Positions 43,201 through 52,732 of a stretch of 64,000 nucleotides of DNA are shown here, in pieces (position 1 is the first letter of the stretch; each line of letters begins with the position of its first letter). The stretch is from Viola odorata (taxonomy: Eukaryota > Streptophyta > Magnoliopsida > Malpighiales > Violaceae): assembly GCA_963691705.1 (NCBI GenBank), contig OY829541.1:13324564-13388563 (forward strand). The letters run 5' to 3'. Both the position numbers and the translations under genes were made by a program. Below the pieces are notes generated by a model. The model saw nothing but the letters and a program-made list of their open reading frames with translations, was not told the origin of the DNA and ran no database searches.

Positions 43201-44373
43201 AAAGTGAAACATGAGCTGTCAGAGATACAGGAAAAAGGCACCCTGGTTACCTTCGAGCACATTCCTAGAGAAAACAATGGAGAGGCCGATAGCCTCGCCA
43301 AAATGGCAGCCAATCCGGAAGCCTCAATACCCAGAGACGTGCGCTATGGAGAACTGTCTACACCCTCTTTCATGGAAGAGCAGGCATCGCTCTGTGTGGA
43401 AGAAATGGAAAATGATTGGAGGATCCCAGTGATAGAATATCTAAAGCATGATAAGCTACCGGGAGACCAGACAGAGAAGAAGAAAGTCCTAAAATGGGCA
43501 GCACGATGCACATATTATAAGGGAGAGTTAATACGAAGATGCTTCTCACATCCGGCCGCTAAATGCATAACGGAACAAGAAGGCTTGCATGTGTTACGAG
43601 AAATTCACGAAGGGATATGTGGCATGCACATCGCCAGCGGCACTCTGGCAGCCCAAGTCTTTCGATCGGGATTTTACTGGCCCACCATTCGACGAGATTG
43701 TCATAACTTCATGAAAACCTGCCAGAAATGCCAGGAATATGCTAAGATTCCTCGAAAACCTACTGTGCCAATTTCAGAAATAGTGGCTCCGTGCCCGTTT
43801 GCAAAATGGGGGATTGACATCCTGGGCCTGTTCCCAAAGGCCAGATCTCAGTTAAAATTCGTGGTCGTAGTGGTAGACTACTTCACAAAGTGGGCCGAAG
43901 CCGAGGCGTTAGCTACCATTACCACCTAAAAAATTTGGCGTTTCTTCAAACACCAAGTCATCATGAGATTTGGAGTACCGCGCGTGCTAGTCAGCGACAA
44001 CGGGACACAATTTACAAGCCAGTTCTTCAGGGATCAATGCGCGGAGTTTCAGATAGAGCAAAGATTCTCCTCTGTGGCACATCCCCAAACCAACGGCCAG
44101 GCGGAAGTAACTAACCGCAGCATCCTTAGCGGCATCAAAAGAAACTTGGAAGGGTCCAAGAAGAAATGGCCAGACGAATTGCCATATGTGCTATGGGCCT
44201 ATCGCATGACTGTCAAGGCCAGCACGGGAGAAACCCCATTCGCGTTAGCATTCGGAACTGAGGCTGTCACACCAGTCGAGATTGGCATGTCATCCGGGTG
44301 GCTCACTTCAAACAAGAAAACAACGAAGAAAGGTTACGAGCTAACCTCGATACTCTACCAGAGATACACGAGG
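40214..44373 (+). pseudogene. pol of element T: protease, RT, dual RNase H, integrase (interrupted by N)
   Basis: In frame with gag. A CKFHKVKGHSTDVC knuckle-like motif is followed by protease (TLVDNGSAVNLFSLEA), RT (LANPVLVLKPNGDWRMCIDF, catalytic YVDDILIKS near 42015), a first RNase H (VVSAVLARCEGHAHRPVFFV), and a second RNase H (WVIHVDGAKNQELAGVGVFL, NNAAEYEAML, ENNGEADSLAKM). Integrase: HEGICGMHIASG and CQKCQEYA, Asp in WGIDILGLF, Asp in VLVSDNGTQF, Glu in GQAEVTNRSIL. One frameshift lies near 42200, a TAA at 43927-43929, another frameshift near 44300. The dual RNase H is the Tat hallmark. Coding resumes at 51265. Confidence 0.88.
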
Positions 44374-44835
44374 TGATGCGATCACGGCCCCCTTCGAATT
44401 AGAACAACTTGACACCTTGCCAAGAGGATCGGTCACGGGCAGCCGAGCCTTGCTAATGCGCATAATTCATGCCCAAGGTCGAGGATCGAGTGCTAAATCT
44501 TCGCAATCCCTAGGCCTAGACACGCGAAACTCCCAAGATGGTTGAGAAAGCCATGAAGTAGAGCACGTCTAGCCCTAACAAGTCACCAGGCCACGCGCAC
44601 TCCTCCCAAGGCCTTGACAACAAATGCTCCATCTATGCAAGTCAGAATTGCGTCACCTATTTGTCACCAGAATATGGACAAGCAACTGGCCTCCGATTTA
44701 TGAGAACCGAAGCTTGATGGAAACTTCAAGATGTTAGCTTTCATTTGGGACAAGTTTCAGGTCAATCGGACGGGTGGATCAGAAGTTATGCTTGTCAACA
44801 TTTTGGCGCGCGGAGTTGAAGCTGGTGGAAAAATC

Positions 44836-45060
44836 CTTAACGTGATTACGCTAAGGTCTTAACGTGATCACGCTAAGGAAAGAGGTCTAGCGTAATCACG
44901 CTAAGCTCTTAGCGTGAAGAGTTCTTAGATCACGCTACTCTCGGATGCTATTTTGGATTTTTGGGCATCTTGGCGTGATCACGCTAAGGTGTTGGTGTGA
45001 ATCACGCTAAGGGAAAGTTGTCTGGCGTGATCACGCTAAGGCCTTAACGTGATCACGCCA
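44836..45060 (+). repeat. Cluster of CGTGATCACG palindromes in N U3 (5' LTR)
   Basis: Nine units like CTTAGCGTGATCACGCTAAG or variants in 225 bp. The core CGTGATCACG is a perfect palindrome; half-units and one-base variants are mixed in. The cluster lies upstream of a TATA box, so an enhancer role is plausible. It is present in the 3' LTR at 50465-50690. Confidence 0.85.
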
Positions 45061-45113
45061 GCATCTGTTGTGAGTACGAATTTTGGGCTTTTCAAGCCCA
45101 AATTGCATACCAA

Positions 45114-45121
45114 CTATATAT
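45114..45121 (+). promoter_or_regulatory. TATA box of element N LTR
   Basis: CTATATATG follows the TTTGGGCTT/AAGCCCAAA hairpin by about 12 bp; repeated in the 3' LTR near 50744. Confidence 0.55.
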
Positions 45122-45636
45122 GTAACTCTTTTGTTTCATTTGAGGGAGCTTAGACATTTGGTTGATGTTTGTAAAGTGAGATTACTCCTTTCTCTTATCA
45201 TCCTAAGCCTTGGCTCATCACTTTAATTCCTTGAGAGGGATCGCTTGAGTTTGAGATTACTCCTCCCGATCTCTCTCCGGGAAATCAAAGTTTGTATTGA
45301 TTGTGACGATTTTGTTGAATGAAATATATGTTTATTTGGTTGATCATCCATAGAAACGAGTCTCAATCTTGGCCCTCGGAGTATATCTTGATCAAGCAAA
45401 CCTTTTGGATTGTTCGCTACTTCGTGTGTGCTCATCTCCGTCCCTTCCATCCATCTTCTAATTCCCGGTAACTCTCATCTTCCATCACTCTTTTATGTAC
45501 TTTCTCCGCTGCAACTCGTAAATCTTGTGTCTTTTCTTCTTATGGTCATAGTTGTCGCTAGATAATTCGTTTGGCTAGATCCTCCATAAGCTCCATTGTA
45601 ATCCGGCTTACTAACCCTAGGCAGGACCGCATCAAG

Positions 45637-45648
45637 TGGTAGCGGAGC
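45637..45648 (+). other. Primer binding site of element N
   Basis: TGGTAGCGGAGC, two bases after the 5' LTR. It is identical to the site of element E (62766-62777) and two changes from the standard TGGTATCAGAGC. Confidence 0.8.
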
Positions 45649-47015
45649 TTTTGGCCGCCTAGCGAATTTTTCTAGTTTTTTGTCAAAAGTGTTAGAAACT
45701 TTCTTCCTTGAAATCTTGAGTTTCTTGCGTCATTTTTGAAAACTATTTCAAGTGGGCAATTGAGTGATTGTGGTGATCATTTTTGCTAGGTCAAAAGTTC
45801 AAAATTTTACGAAAATCATTTGGGTGTGTTCTTGAAGTTCATCTTGTGTTCTTGATGTTCTTGATGTTCTTGGTATTTTGGGTGTTTTGATCCAAAAATA
45901 TTTTACAAGAGTTAATCCAAGTGTTTCAATTAAAATATATATATAAAAAAAAAAAAAATAAAAGAAAAGAAAGAATTGGAACACTTGGCCGGCCAACATC
46001 CAAGCAAGGATCAAGCCTCATCCCTTGCATTTAATGCAATTGCCACCTCACCCTCATCTTTTGACATTTTGACCTAAATAGCTAACTATCCTAACCAAAT
46101 TGCTCATTTCCAACTAAATAAACTTACCTCTTTCCCAAGCCTGGTCCGTCCACTTCTCCTTCTTGTCCAGCTGTCCTTTTAATTTTTATTTGAGTCTTAA
46201 ACAAGTCCTAAACTCAAGTCCTAAATTTATTAAATCCTAAGCTTGAGTTTTACACTTTTGAGTCATAAACTTAAGTTTCTTAAGTCCTAAACTCCCAAGT
46301 CTTTTTCATTAAACTTTTAAGTCTTTCTTTGAGTCTATTATACATTCCAAGCCTTCCATTCCAGCCCACCTCCCTTTCCAACGGAAATTCAAGGTTCCCT
46401 CAAAAAATTAGGATTTTTGAATTTTTCCTTGGAATTTCTGAAATTCCCTTCCATTATTTTTAAGTCCTTGTAAACTTCTTGAGTCTTATACTTATTTAAA
46501 CTCAAAATTTTCCAACCCTCCTTCCTTCCAAAGGAAATTCAAAAATTTTCCCCATAAATTAGAGCTTTGAATTTTCCTTGGAATTCTGAAATTTCTTCAG
46601 CTTTCCCTTAAGTTTTTGTAATTCTCTTGAGTCTTTTGTTGAGTATAATCTATCCTACTCTTGTTCTAATCGTGAGCATTTGCGAAGATAGTTGTGAATG
46701 GATTGCTTGATTCGAATCACAAGTTTGTTTGCGGCAAGGAGTTGTGTGGTGAGCAAGCTTTGTGTGTGGATGTATTGAGCGATTTGTGAGGCTATCTTTT
46801 GCGAGAGATTAAACACGAGTGTTAAACACGTGAGGGAGAGATTTATTTTCTAACCCTTGTTTAAGTGTGCAGGTACACGGAGAACGCGAAGTTGAGTGTT
46901 TGTGAGCACGTATTTTTCGAGTGACCTAAACACCTAAACACGAGTGTTTAAACACGTGAGGGAGAGATTATTTACTAACGCATATATATCTAGTTTGTTT
47001 GATTTTTCAGGCACA
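45649..47015 (+). other. 5' leader of element N
   Basis: 1.37 kb without a convincing ORF. Its last 200 bp contain a partial duplication: AACACGTGAGGGAGAGATT occurs near 46825 and 46952, each followed by a CTAAC and an AG acceptor (GTGTGCAG at 46872; GATTTTTCAG at 47010). The second lies 5 bases before the ATG. A spliced leader is likely. Confidence 0.6.
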
Positions 47016-50000
47016 ATGTCAAGAGATAGTGATTGTGAGTCTTGTGATCAAGAGTCGTATTATGACGACGATGACTCACAATGCATTGACGAAAGTGGTG
47101 ATGAATCATGTGGTGATAATAGTTGCCAATTCGATGGTGATGAAAATTTTGAACCATGTGATGAAATCGGCAATGAATATAGCATTGATAGTGAGGATGA
47201 GTACCAAGATGAAGATGAAGCAACTTGTAGCGAGAATGAAGACAATGAAGATCCTCCAAGTCCTCATGTCTTTGGTCACGACTCAAGTTCAATTTGTAGT
47301 GAGGATGAAGACCATGAAGAGACTTCAAGTCCCCGTCTCTTAATCCGTTGCTCAACTTCAAGTTGTAGTGAGGATGACGACGACGAAGATTTTCCACAAG
47401 TCTCAAGCTATGGCCTCGGTTCCATTGGCCACCAAAGCCTTGGCCATGGCCCCGAACCAAGACATTTCCTCTCCTCAAGTGTACAAGTCCGAACTAAGCC
47501 TAAGGGAATGCAAAGCCGAGCACCTCCTTATGTTCTTCCTCCAAGGGTTCGACCTCACCAAGGCCGAACGCCTCCTCATTCTCCGCCAAGGGTTTGACCT
47601 TACGAAGGTCGTCCAAGTGTGCAAGACTCTTATTTCGATTCTACATTCGGGTCTACATCGGAAGTAGTCCCACCTACCCACTTCACTCAACAACCACAAC
47701 AACCCACCCCATCTCAATCCTTTGAACCACGTTCGACAATTGACATTTTGGACGTGATTGAAAGGAATGTGGTGGAGCTTCAAGCCATTGCGGCAAGAAA
47801 GAGTGAAAAATGTAAGGTTGAAAAAGAGAGAAAAAGAAGAGAGCGAGAGATAAAAGAAAAGATAGAGTGTGGAGAGAAGAAAGTAAGCGACGAGGAAAAT
47901 ACACGGCATGAAAAAAGTAAGCATGCCAATGAGAGTGAGTGCAACCACACCCGTGAGAATGAGTTGAGTGAGCTCATTGAGCCAAATCAATTTCAAGTTT
48001 TTGACAACCTTTTGTTCGAATTATATTTTGATAATCCATTGTTTGAGTTTGAAATTGAAGAAAAAGAAAGAGAGCAAAACAACCCCCATGAAAAAAGTGA
48101 GCATGGGTTGAGAGATTGTGAGCAAAACAACCCGCATGAAAAAAGTGAGCATGCAAGAGAGATACACACACATGAGAGGAGTGAACAAGTAGGAAAATTA
48201 AGAGAAGAAAGTGAGGAAAAGAAGCAAACTGAAATTGTGGAAGCTATTGATCCAATGAGCATGCCTTTGTGCAATGAGGATCAATTAGCTCACTCTAACA
48301 TTGACACTTCTTTTCCTACTGTTTGTGTGTCTTCCTTGCAGGAAATTTTGAAGGGTTGTCGCGAACATACGCCCACAAATGTTCCAAGGAGCGAAGGTGG
48401 TTCTAAACCATCAATCCTAGGAGGCGTTGGAAGTGTATTTGCTCAACAATGGTGCTCAATGCGGCAAGGCCTTGAGGTAAACCGTTCCCCCCTTCCCGCT
48501 TTGCCCAACGGGTATGTTTTCACTCCCTTTTTGAATGCTCAATTGGTTGAGGATGCTCATATCACTCATCTTTATTCACATGGAAATTTTTATGGCCAAT
48601 ATTTATTGTGTGATAAAGAATCATTCTTATATTTCATTGAGCATGATCCATTTGTTCGTGTATTTGAAAACCACTTGGGTACGACTTTATTTGCATGCCC
48701 CAAGAATAATTCCGTACCCTTCGTCAAGCAAATTTTTTCTTGGTTTGAGCATGAAAATTACTTGAATGAAAATTTTGTGGTATGTGTTAAGACTCCTAAT
48801 TTGCATTTCATCAAGTATGACACTTTCTTGCTCAAAAGTGCTATTTTTTGTAATTTTTCGGATAGTATGTATAAATTATTTGTATGTTGCTTAGACTTGG
48901 AATCTATGAACAGTTTGCATGAAGCATGGAGACAATTCTTTTGCTCCAACTTGTCGCAATTATCTTGGTCAAAATGTTGCAATGAATTGCTCTTCCCTTT
49001 GTGCCAAATGTCTATGATTCCGATGTGTGGTGTGCGGGCATGTGAAGCCCAATTCTCTTGGCTAATTATCATTAGCCGAATTGACAAGGAAAACCCATAC
49101 TTGTCCAGAAAAGAGAGTTTGTGCTTCTCTGTTTATACCCTACATGAAGTGCTTATGTGTGACATGTCTTGGAATACCATGAATCTGTTGTATGTTGAGA
49201 GACAACAAATTTTTGAACTAGATTTGTTGAGGACTAATTGGTTCAATTCTTATGGAACTTTGTGTTCTCTCTTGCTGCACTTATTTGGTGTTTCCAAATG
49301 TATGATGCCTTCTTGTAGTGCACAATTTTCTTGGCCTAATTGTCGCAAGGATTTGTATTCCTTTTTGTGTCGATTATTAGGCGTTCCCCAGCATTTCGTA
49401 CATGGGCGTGTGGCCCAATTTTCTTGGCTGGTCCTTATAGGCCGCTTTGAGAAAATAAACCACCGTCTATGTTGGTTAATAATTTGTGATTCCATGCGCA
49501 TCCTTGATATTGATTTAGAGATAAATGTGTATAAAGATGAAATGGATGTGCATGATTTTGAATTGAATAAATTTTGTTTTGCCAAGTGTAGCGTACATGA
49601 GTTATTTGTGGATAATATGCACTTAAATACCATGGATATGTTGTGTGTTAGGAAAACACAAATTCTTGGCCCGAATTTGTCAAGAATTAATTGGTTTAGC
49701 TCTTACGAGAATTTGTGTTTTCTCTTGCGGAATTTGTTTGGTATTTTCAAGTGCATTGTGCTTGTGTGTAGTGCTCAATTCTCTTGGTTTGTTATGGTGA
49801 GCCGAAGAGAAAAGATAAGTTATTATGTCGGTTGTTCTACACTTTGTGATGCCATCCGTATTGTGCATGAAATTTTTCAAAACGATGTGCATCCATGTGC
49901 AATCACTATTGTTGATTCTTCCTTGGATCACCCTAGGCATAGGCACGCGCAATTGCGCCTCTTGGGTTTCTCACCTTTGTTTCCTTTTGAAGAGCGAGAG

Positions 50001-50165
50001 GTTGATGCGATCACGGCCCCCTTCGAATTAGAACAACTTGACACCTTGCCAAGAGGATCGGTCACGGGCAGCCGAGCCTTGCTAATGCTCATAATTCATG
50101 CCCAAGGTCGAGGATCGAGTGCTAAATCTTCGCAATCCCTAGGCCTAGACACGCGAAACTCCTAA
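47016..50165 (+). pseudogene. Large unrecognised ORF of element N (one in-frame stop)
   Basis: One frame of 1050 codons starts MSRDSDCESCDQES at 47016 and ends at TAA 50163-50165. A single TGA (47595-47597) splits it; the parallel repeat 54 bp earlier has CGA at that place (PRVRPHQGR against PRV-stop-PYEGR), so this is a recent C to T change. Regions: an acidic Ser/Asp/Glu N-terminus (residues 1-150), Pro-rich repeats, a charged coiled-coil-like spacer with HEKSEH motifs (about 260-410), then about 600 residues rich in Cys, Phe and Trp with AQFSW four times (49047, 49320, 49413, 49773) inside a repeated module. The last 54 codons lie in the 3' LTR and contain RGSVTGSRA, a relic of the chromovirus pol tail. 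No enzyme motif. Function unknown. Confidence 0.75.
49989..50002 (+). other. Polypurine tract of element N
   Basis: GAAGAGCGAGAGGT immediately before the 3' LTR. Confidence 0.65.
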
Positions 50166-51264
50166 GATGGTCGAGAAAGCCATGAAGTAGAGGCACGTCT
50201 AGCCCTAACAAGTCACCAGGCCACGCGCACTCCTCCCAAGGCCTTGACAACAAATGCTCCATCTATGCAAGTCAGAATTGCGTCACCTATTTGTCACCAG
50301 AATATGGACAAGCAAATGGCCTCCGATTTATGAGAACCGAAGCTTGATGGAAACTTCAAGATGTTAGCTTTCATTTGGGATAAGTTTCAGGTCAATCGGA
50401 CGGGTGGATCAGAAGTTATGCTTGTCAACATTTTGGCGCGCGGAGCTGAAGCTGGTGGAAAAATCCTTAACGTGATTACGCTAAGGTCTTAACGTGATCA
50501 CGCTAAGGAAAGAGGTCTAGCGTAATCACGCTAAGCTCTTAGCGTGAAGAGTTCTTAGATCACGCTACTCTCGGATGCTATTTTGGATTTTTGGGCATCT
50601 TGGCGTGATCACGCTAAGGTGTTGGCGTGAATCACGCTAAGGGAAAGTTGTCTGGCGTGATCACGCTAAGGCCTTAACGTGATCACGCCAGCATCTGTTT
50701 TGAGTACGAATTTTGGGCTTTTCAAGCCCAAATTGCATACCAACTATATATGTAACTCTTTTGTTTCATTTGAGGGAGCTTAGACATTTGGTTGATGTTT
50801 GTAAAGTGAGATTACTCCTTTCTCTTATCATCCTAAGCCTTGGCTCATCACTTTAATTCCTTGAGAGGGATCGCTTGAGTTTGAGATTACTCCTCCCGAT
50901 CTCTCTCCGGGAAATCAAAGTTTGTATTGATTGTGACGATTTTGTTGAATGAAATATATGTTTATTTGGTTGATCATCCATAGAAACGAGTCTCAATCTT
51001 GGCCCTCGGAGTATATCTTGATCAAGCAAACCTTTTGGATTGTTCGCTACTTCGTGTGTGCTCATCTCCGTCCCTTCCATCCATCTTCTAATTCCCGGTA
51101 ACTCTCATCTTCCATCACTCTTTTATGTACTTTCTCCGCTGCAACTCGTAAATCTTGTGTCTTCTCTTCTTATGGTCATAGTTGTCGCTAGATAATTCGT
51201 TTGGCTAGATCCTCCATAAGCTCCATTGTAATCCGGCTTACTAACCCTAGGCAGGATCGCATCA
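50003..51264 (+). repeat. 3' LTR of element N
   Basis: 1262 bp; TGATGCGATCACGG to GATCGCATCA. Its palindrome cluster is at 50465-50690. CTCCTAAG here supplies the stop of the large ORF; the 5' LTR has CTCCCAAG, so that frame would run on there. Confidence 0.92.
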
Positions 51265-51544
51265 CGAGGAAACCCTCCTGAAAACTCTGCACTACAAGAG
51301 AAAAATGGCACAATATCACAACCGGCAAGTGAGGGAGCGATTGCTCAAAACCGGAGATTTAGTGCTCAGAGACAAGCGGGTGGCAGGACAACGTATGGGA
51401 AAACGCAGTCCAAATTGGGACGGACCGTATCGTGTCACCCGCATTGTGGGAAAAGGAGCATACCACCTAGAAACGCTCGAGGGAACTCCCCTACAGAACT
51501 CCTGGAACATCGCTCGGTTGAGGCTATACCACGCCAGGAGCTAA
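51265..51544 (+). pseudogene. Integrase C-terminus of element T, after insertion N
   Basis: Coding resumes at the CGAGG duplication and reads ETLLKTLHYKRKMAQYHN, LLKTGDLVLRDKRVAG, then the GPY/F-like NWDGPYRVTRI and WNIARLRLYHARS before TAA. It joins to PEIHE at 44370 in the frame that follows the frameshift near 44300. The end of pol is complete. Confidence 0.9.
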
Positions 51545-51638
51545 ACTGGTAACATCAAAGTTATTCTAATAAATGAATATTGAGATATTCACCGTGCGTT
51601 CGCTACTGGTAATATGCAGGTAGCGAAGAATGCCAGGG

Positions 51639-52115
51639 GTGAAAATCCTATCCTTGTGATGGCTGGTCTTGATCAGACAGCTCATTAAGACGAGGCACGC
51701 CCTGGCATAACAAGGCGTTTGGGAGTGAAAATCCTATCCTTGTGGTAACCGTGCTCACATAGACGGCCCATTAAGACGAGGCACGACCCCAAACGGCTCC
51801 TCGGAGTGAAAATCCTATCCTTGCGGCAACCGTGCTCACATAGACGGCCCGTTAAGATGAGGCACGCCCCGGAATCCTTGGGAGTGAAATCCTATTCTTA
51901 TGGTAACCCCATAAGGAGAGGCACGCCCCAAGGAGAGACCAACTCCATCCTGGAAGTGAAAATCCTATCCTTGTGGTAACCGTGCTCACATAGACGGCCC
52001 ATAAAGACGAGGCACGATTCCACGGACGCGAGGTACAACGCTTGGGGGTGAAAAGTCCTATCCTTGTGATGGCTGGTCCTGATCAGACAACTCACTAAGA
52101 CGAGGCACTCCCCAA
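51639..52115 (+). repeat. Tandem array 1 of element T (six units, 65-92 bp)
   Basis: Units start GTGAAAATCCTATCCTTGTG at 51639, 51725, 51806, 51884, 51956 and 52048 and contain AAGACGAGGCACG towards their end. Unit length varies by indels. Confidence 0.88.
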
Positions 52116-52116
52116 A

Positions 52117-52340
52117 GCCTATCTGTGGCGGAAAGAAACAAAGACATCCCAACTAGTAGCCGCGCGGTTGATACCCGGCGAAGTGATGTTGGAGCCTATC
52201 TGTGGCGGAAAGAAACAAAGACATCCCAACTAGTAGCCGCGCGGTTGATACCCGGCGAAGTGACGTTGGAGCCTATCTGTGGCGAAAAGGAATAAAGAAA
52301 TCCTAACTAGTAGCCGCGCGGTCGATACCCGGTGAAAAGA
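52117..52340 (+). repeat. Tandem array 2 of element T (three units, 77 bp)
   Basis: Units start GCCTATCTGTGGCG at 52117, 52194 and 52271; the first two are almost identical. Confidence 0.9.
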
Positions 52341-52732
52341 TGAATAAAGAAATGACCATACTGCAACAACAACGTTGAAACAGGCAAAAAACCCCTCTGA
52401 CAATGAGGGACGGTAGGAATATGAGTGCAGCAGATGCAGAAGCAACGCTGATTTACTCTAAAAAATGCTATCGGAGGATATAATGGTAATACTACTCGAA
52501 CGCAGCTGATGAAAAGCAAACGGGATGCAACCCGAAATTATGTGTCTATGGAGACCTAACGCCAAACGTCCCAGGCGGACAAGTGATTAAATGGCATTAT
52601 GAAGAAAAACAAATAAAGAACTTCTGTCCAAAAAGAGTGGATTAGCCGAGTCAAGGCCGACATCGTTTGAAATTACAAAATAAGGATGGGCCCGTCAGCC
52701 ACAAAATGTAAAACATCTAGATAACAAAAAGC

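Larger units (their letters stand above)
44374..45634 (+). repeat. 5' LTR of element N
   Basis: 1261 bp, TGATGCGATCACGG to GACCGCATCA. U3 holds nine copies of a palindromic motif (44836-45060), a 9-bp hairpin (45082-45102) and then a TATATA box (about 45114). About ten differences from the other LTR are visible, less than 1%. Confidence 0.92.
44374..51264 (+). mobile_element. Non-autonomous LTR element N (6891 bp)
   Basis: Two LTRs (44374-45634 and 50003-51264), a primer binding site, a polypurine tract and a perfect target duplication CGAGG (44369-44373 and 51265-51269) define a complete, young insertion inside the integrase of T. The internal part has no recognisable capsid, protease, RT, RNase H or integrase. 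It has one long reading frame (47016-50165). The primer site, the leader with its acceptor-like AG before the ATG, and the HEKSEH-type charged spacer are shared with chromoviruses C, E and H, so their enzymes are the likely helpers. Confidence 0.9.
51545..52732 (+). other. Region between pol and aORF-a of element T
   Basis: No ORF. It carries two unrelated tandem arrays (51639-52115 and 52117-52340) and an AT-richer remainder (52341-52732) with no recognisable feature. Confidence 0.7.

Noticed and set aside
46990..47478. Minus-strand His-rich ORF
   Set aside because: Mirror of the acidic Asp/Glu/Ser-coding start of the N ORF.
51639..52340. Possible CRISPR array
   Set aside because: Repeats are 65-92 bp and contiguous without unique spacers, in a plant retroelement; ordinary tandem repeats.
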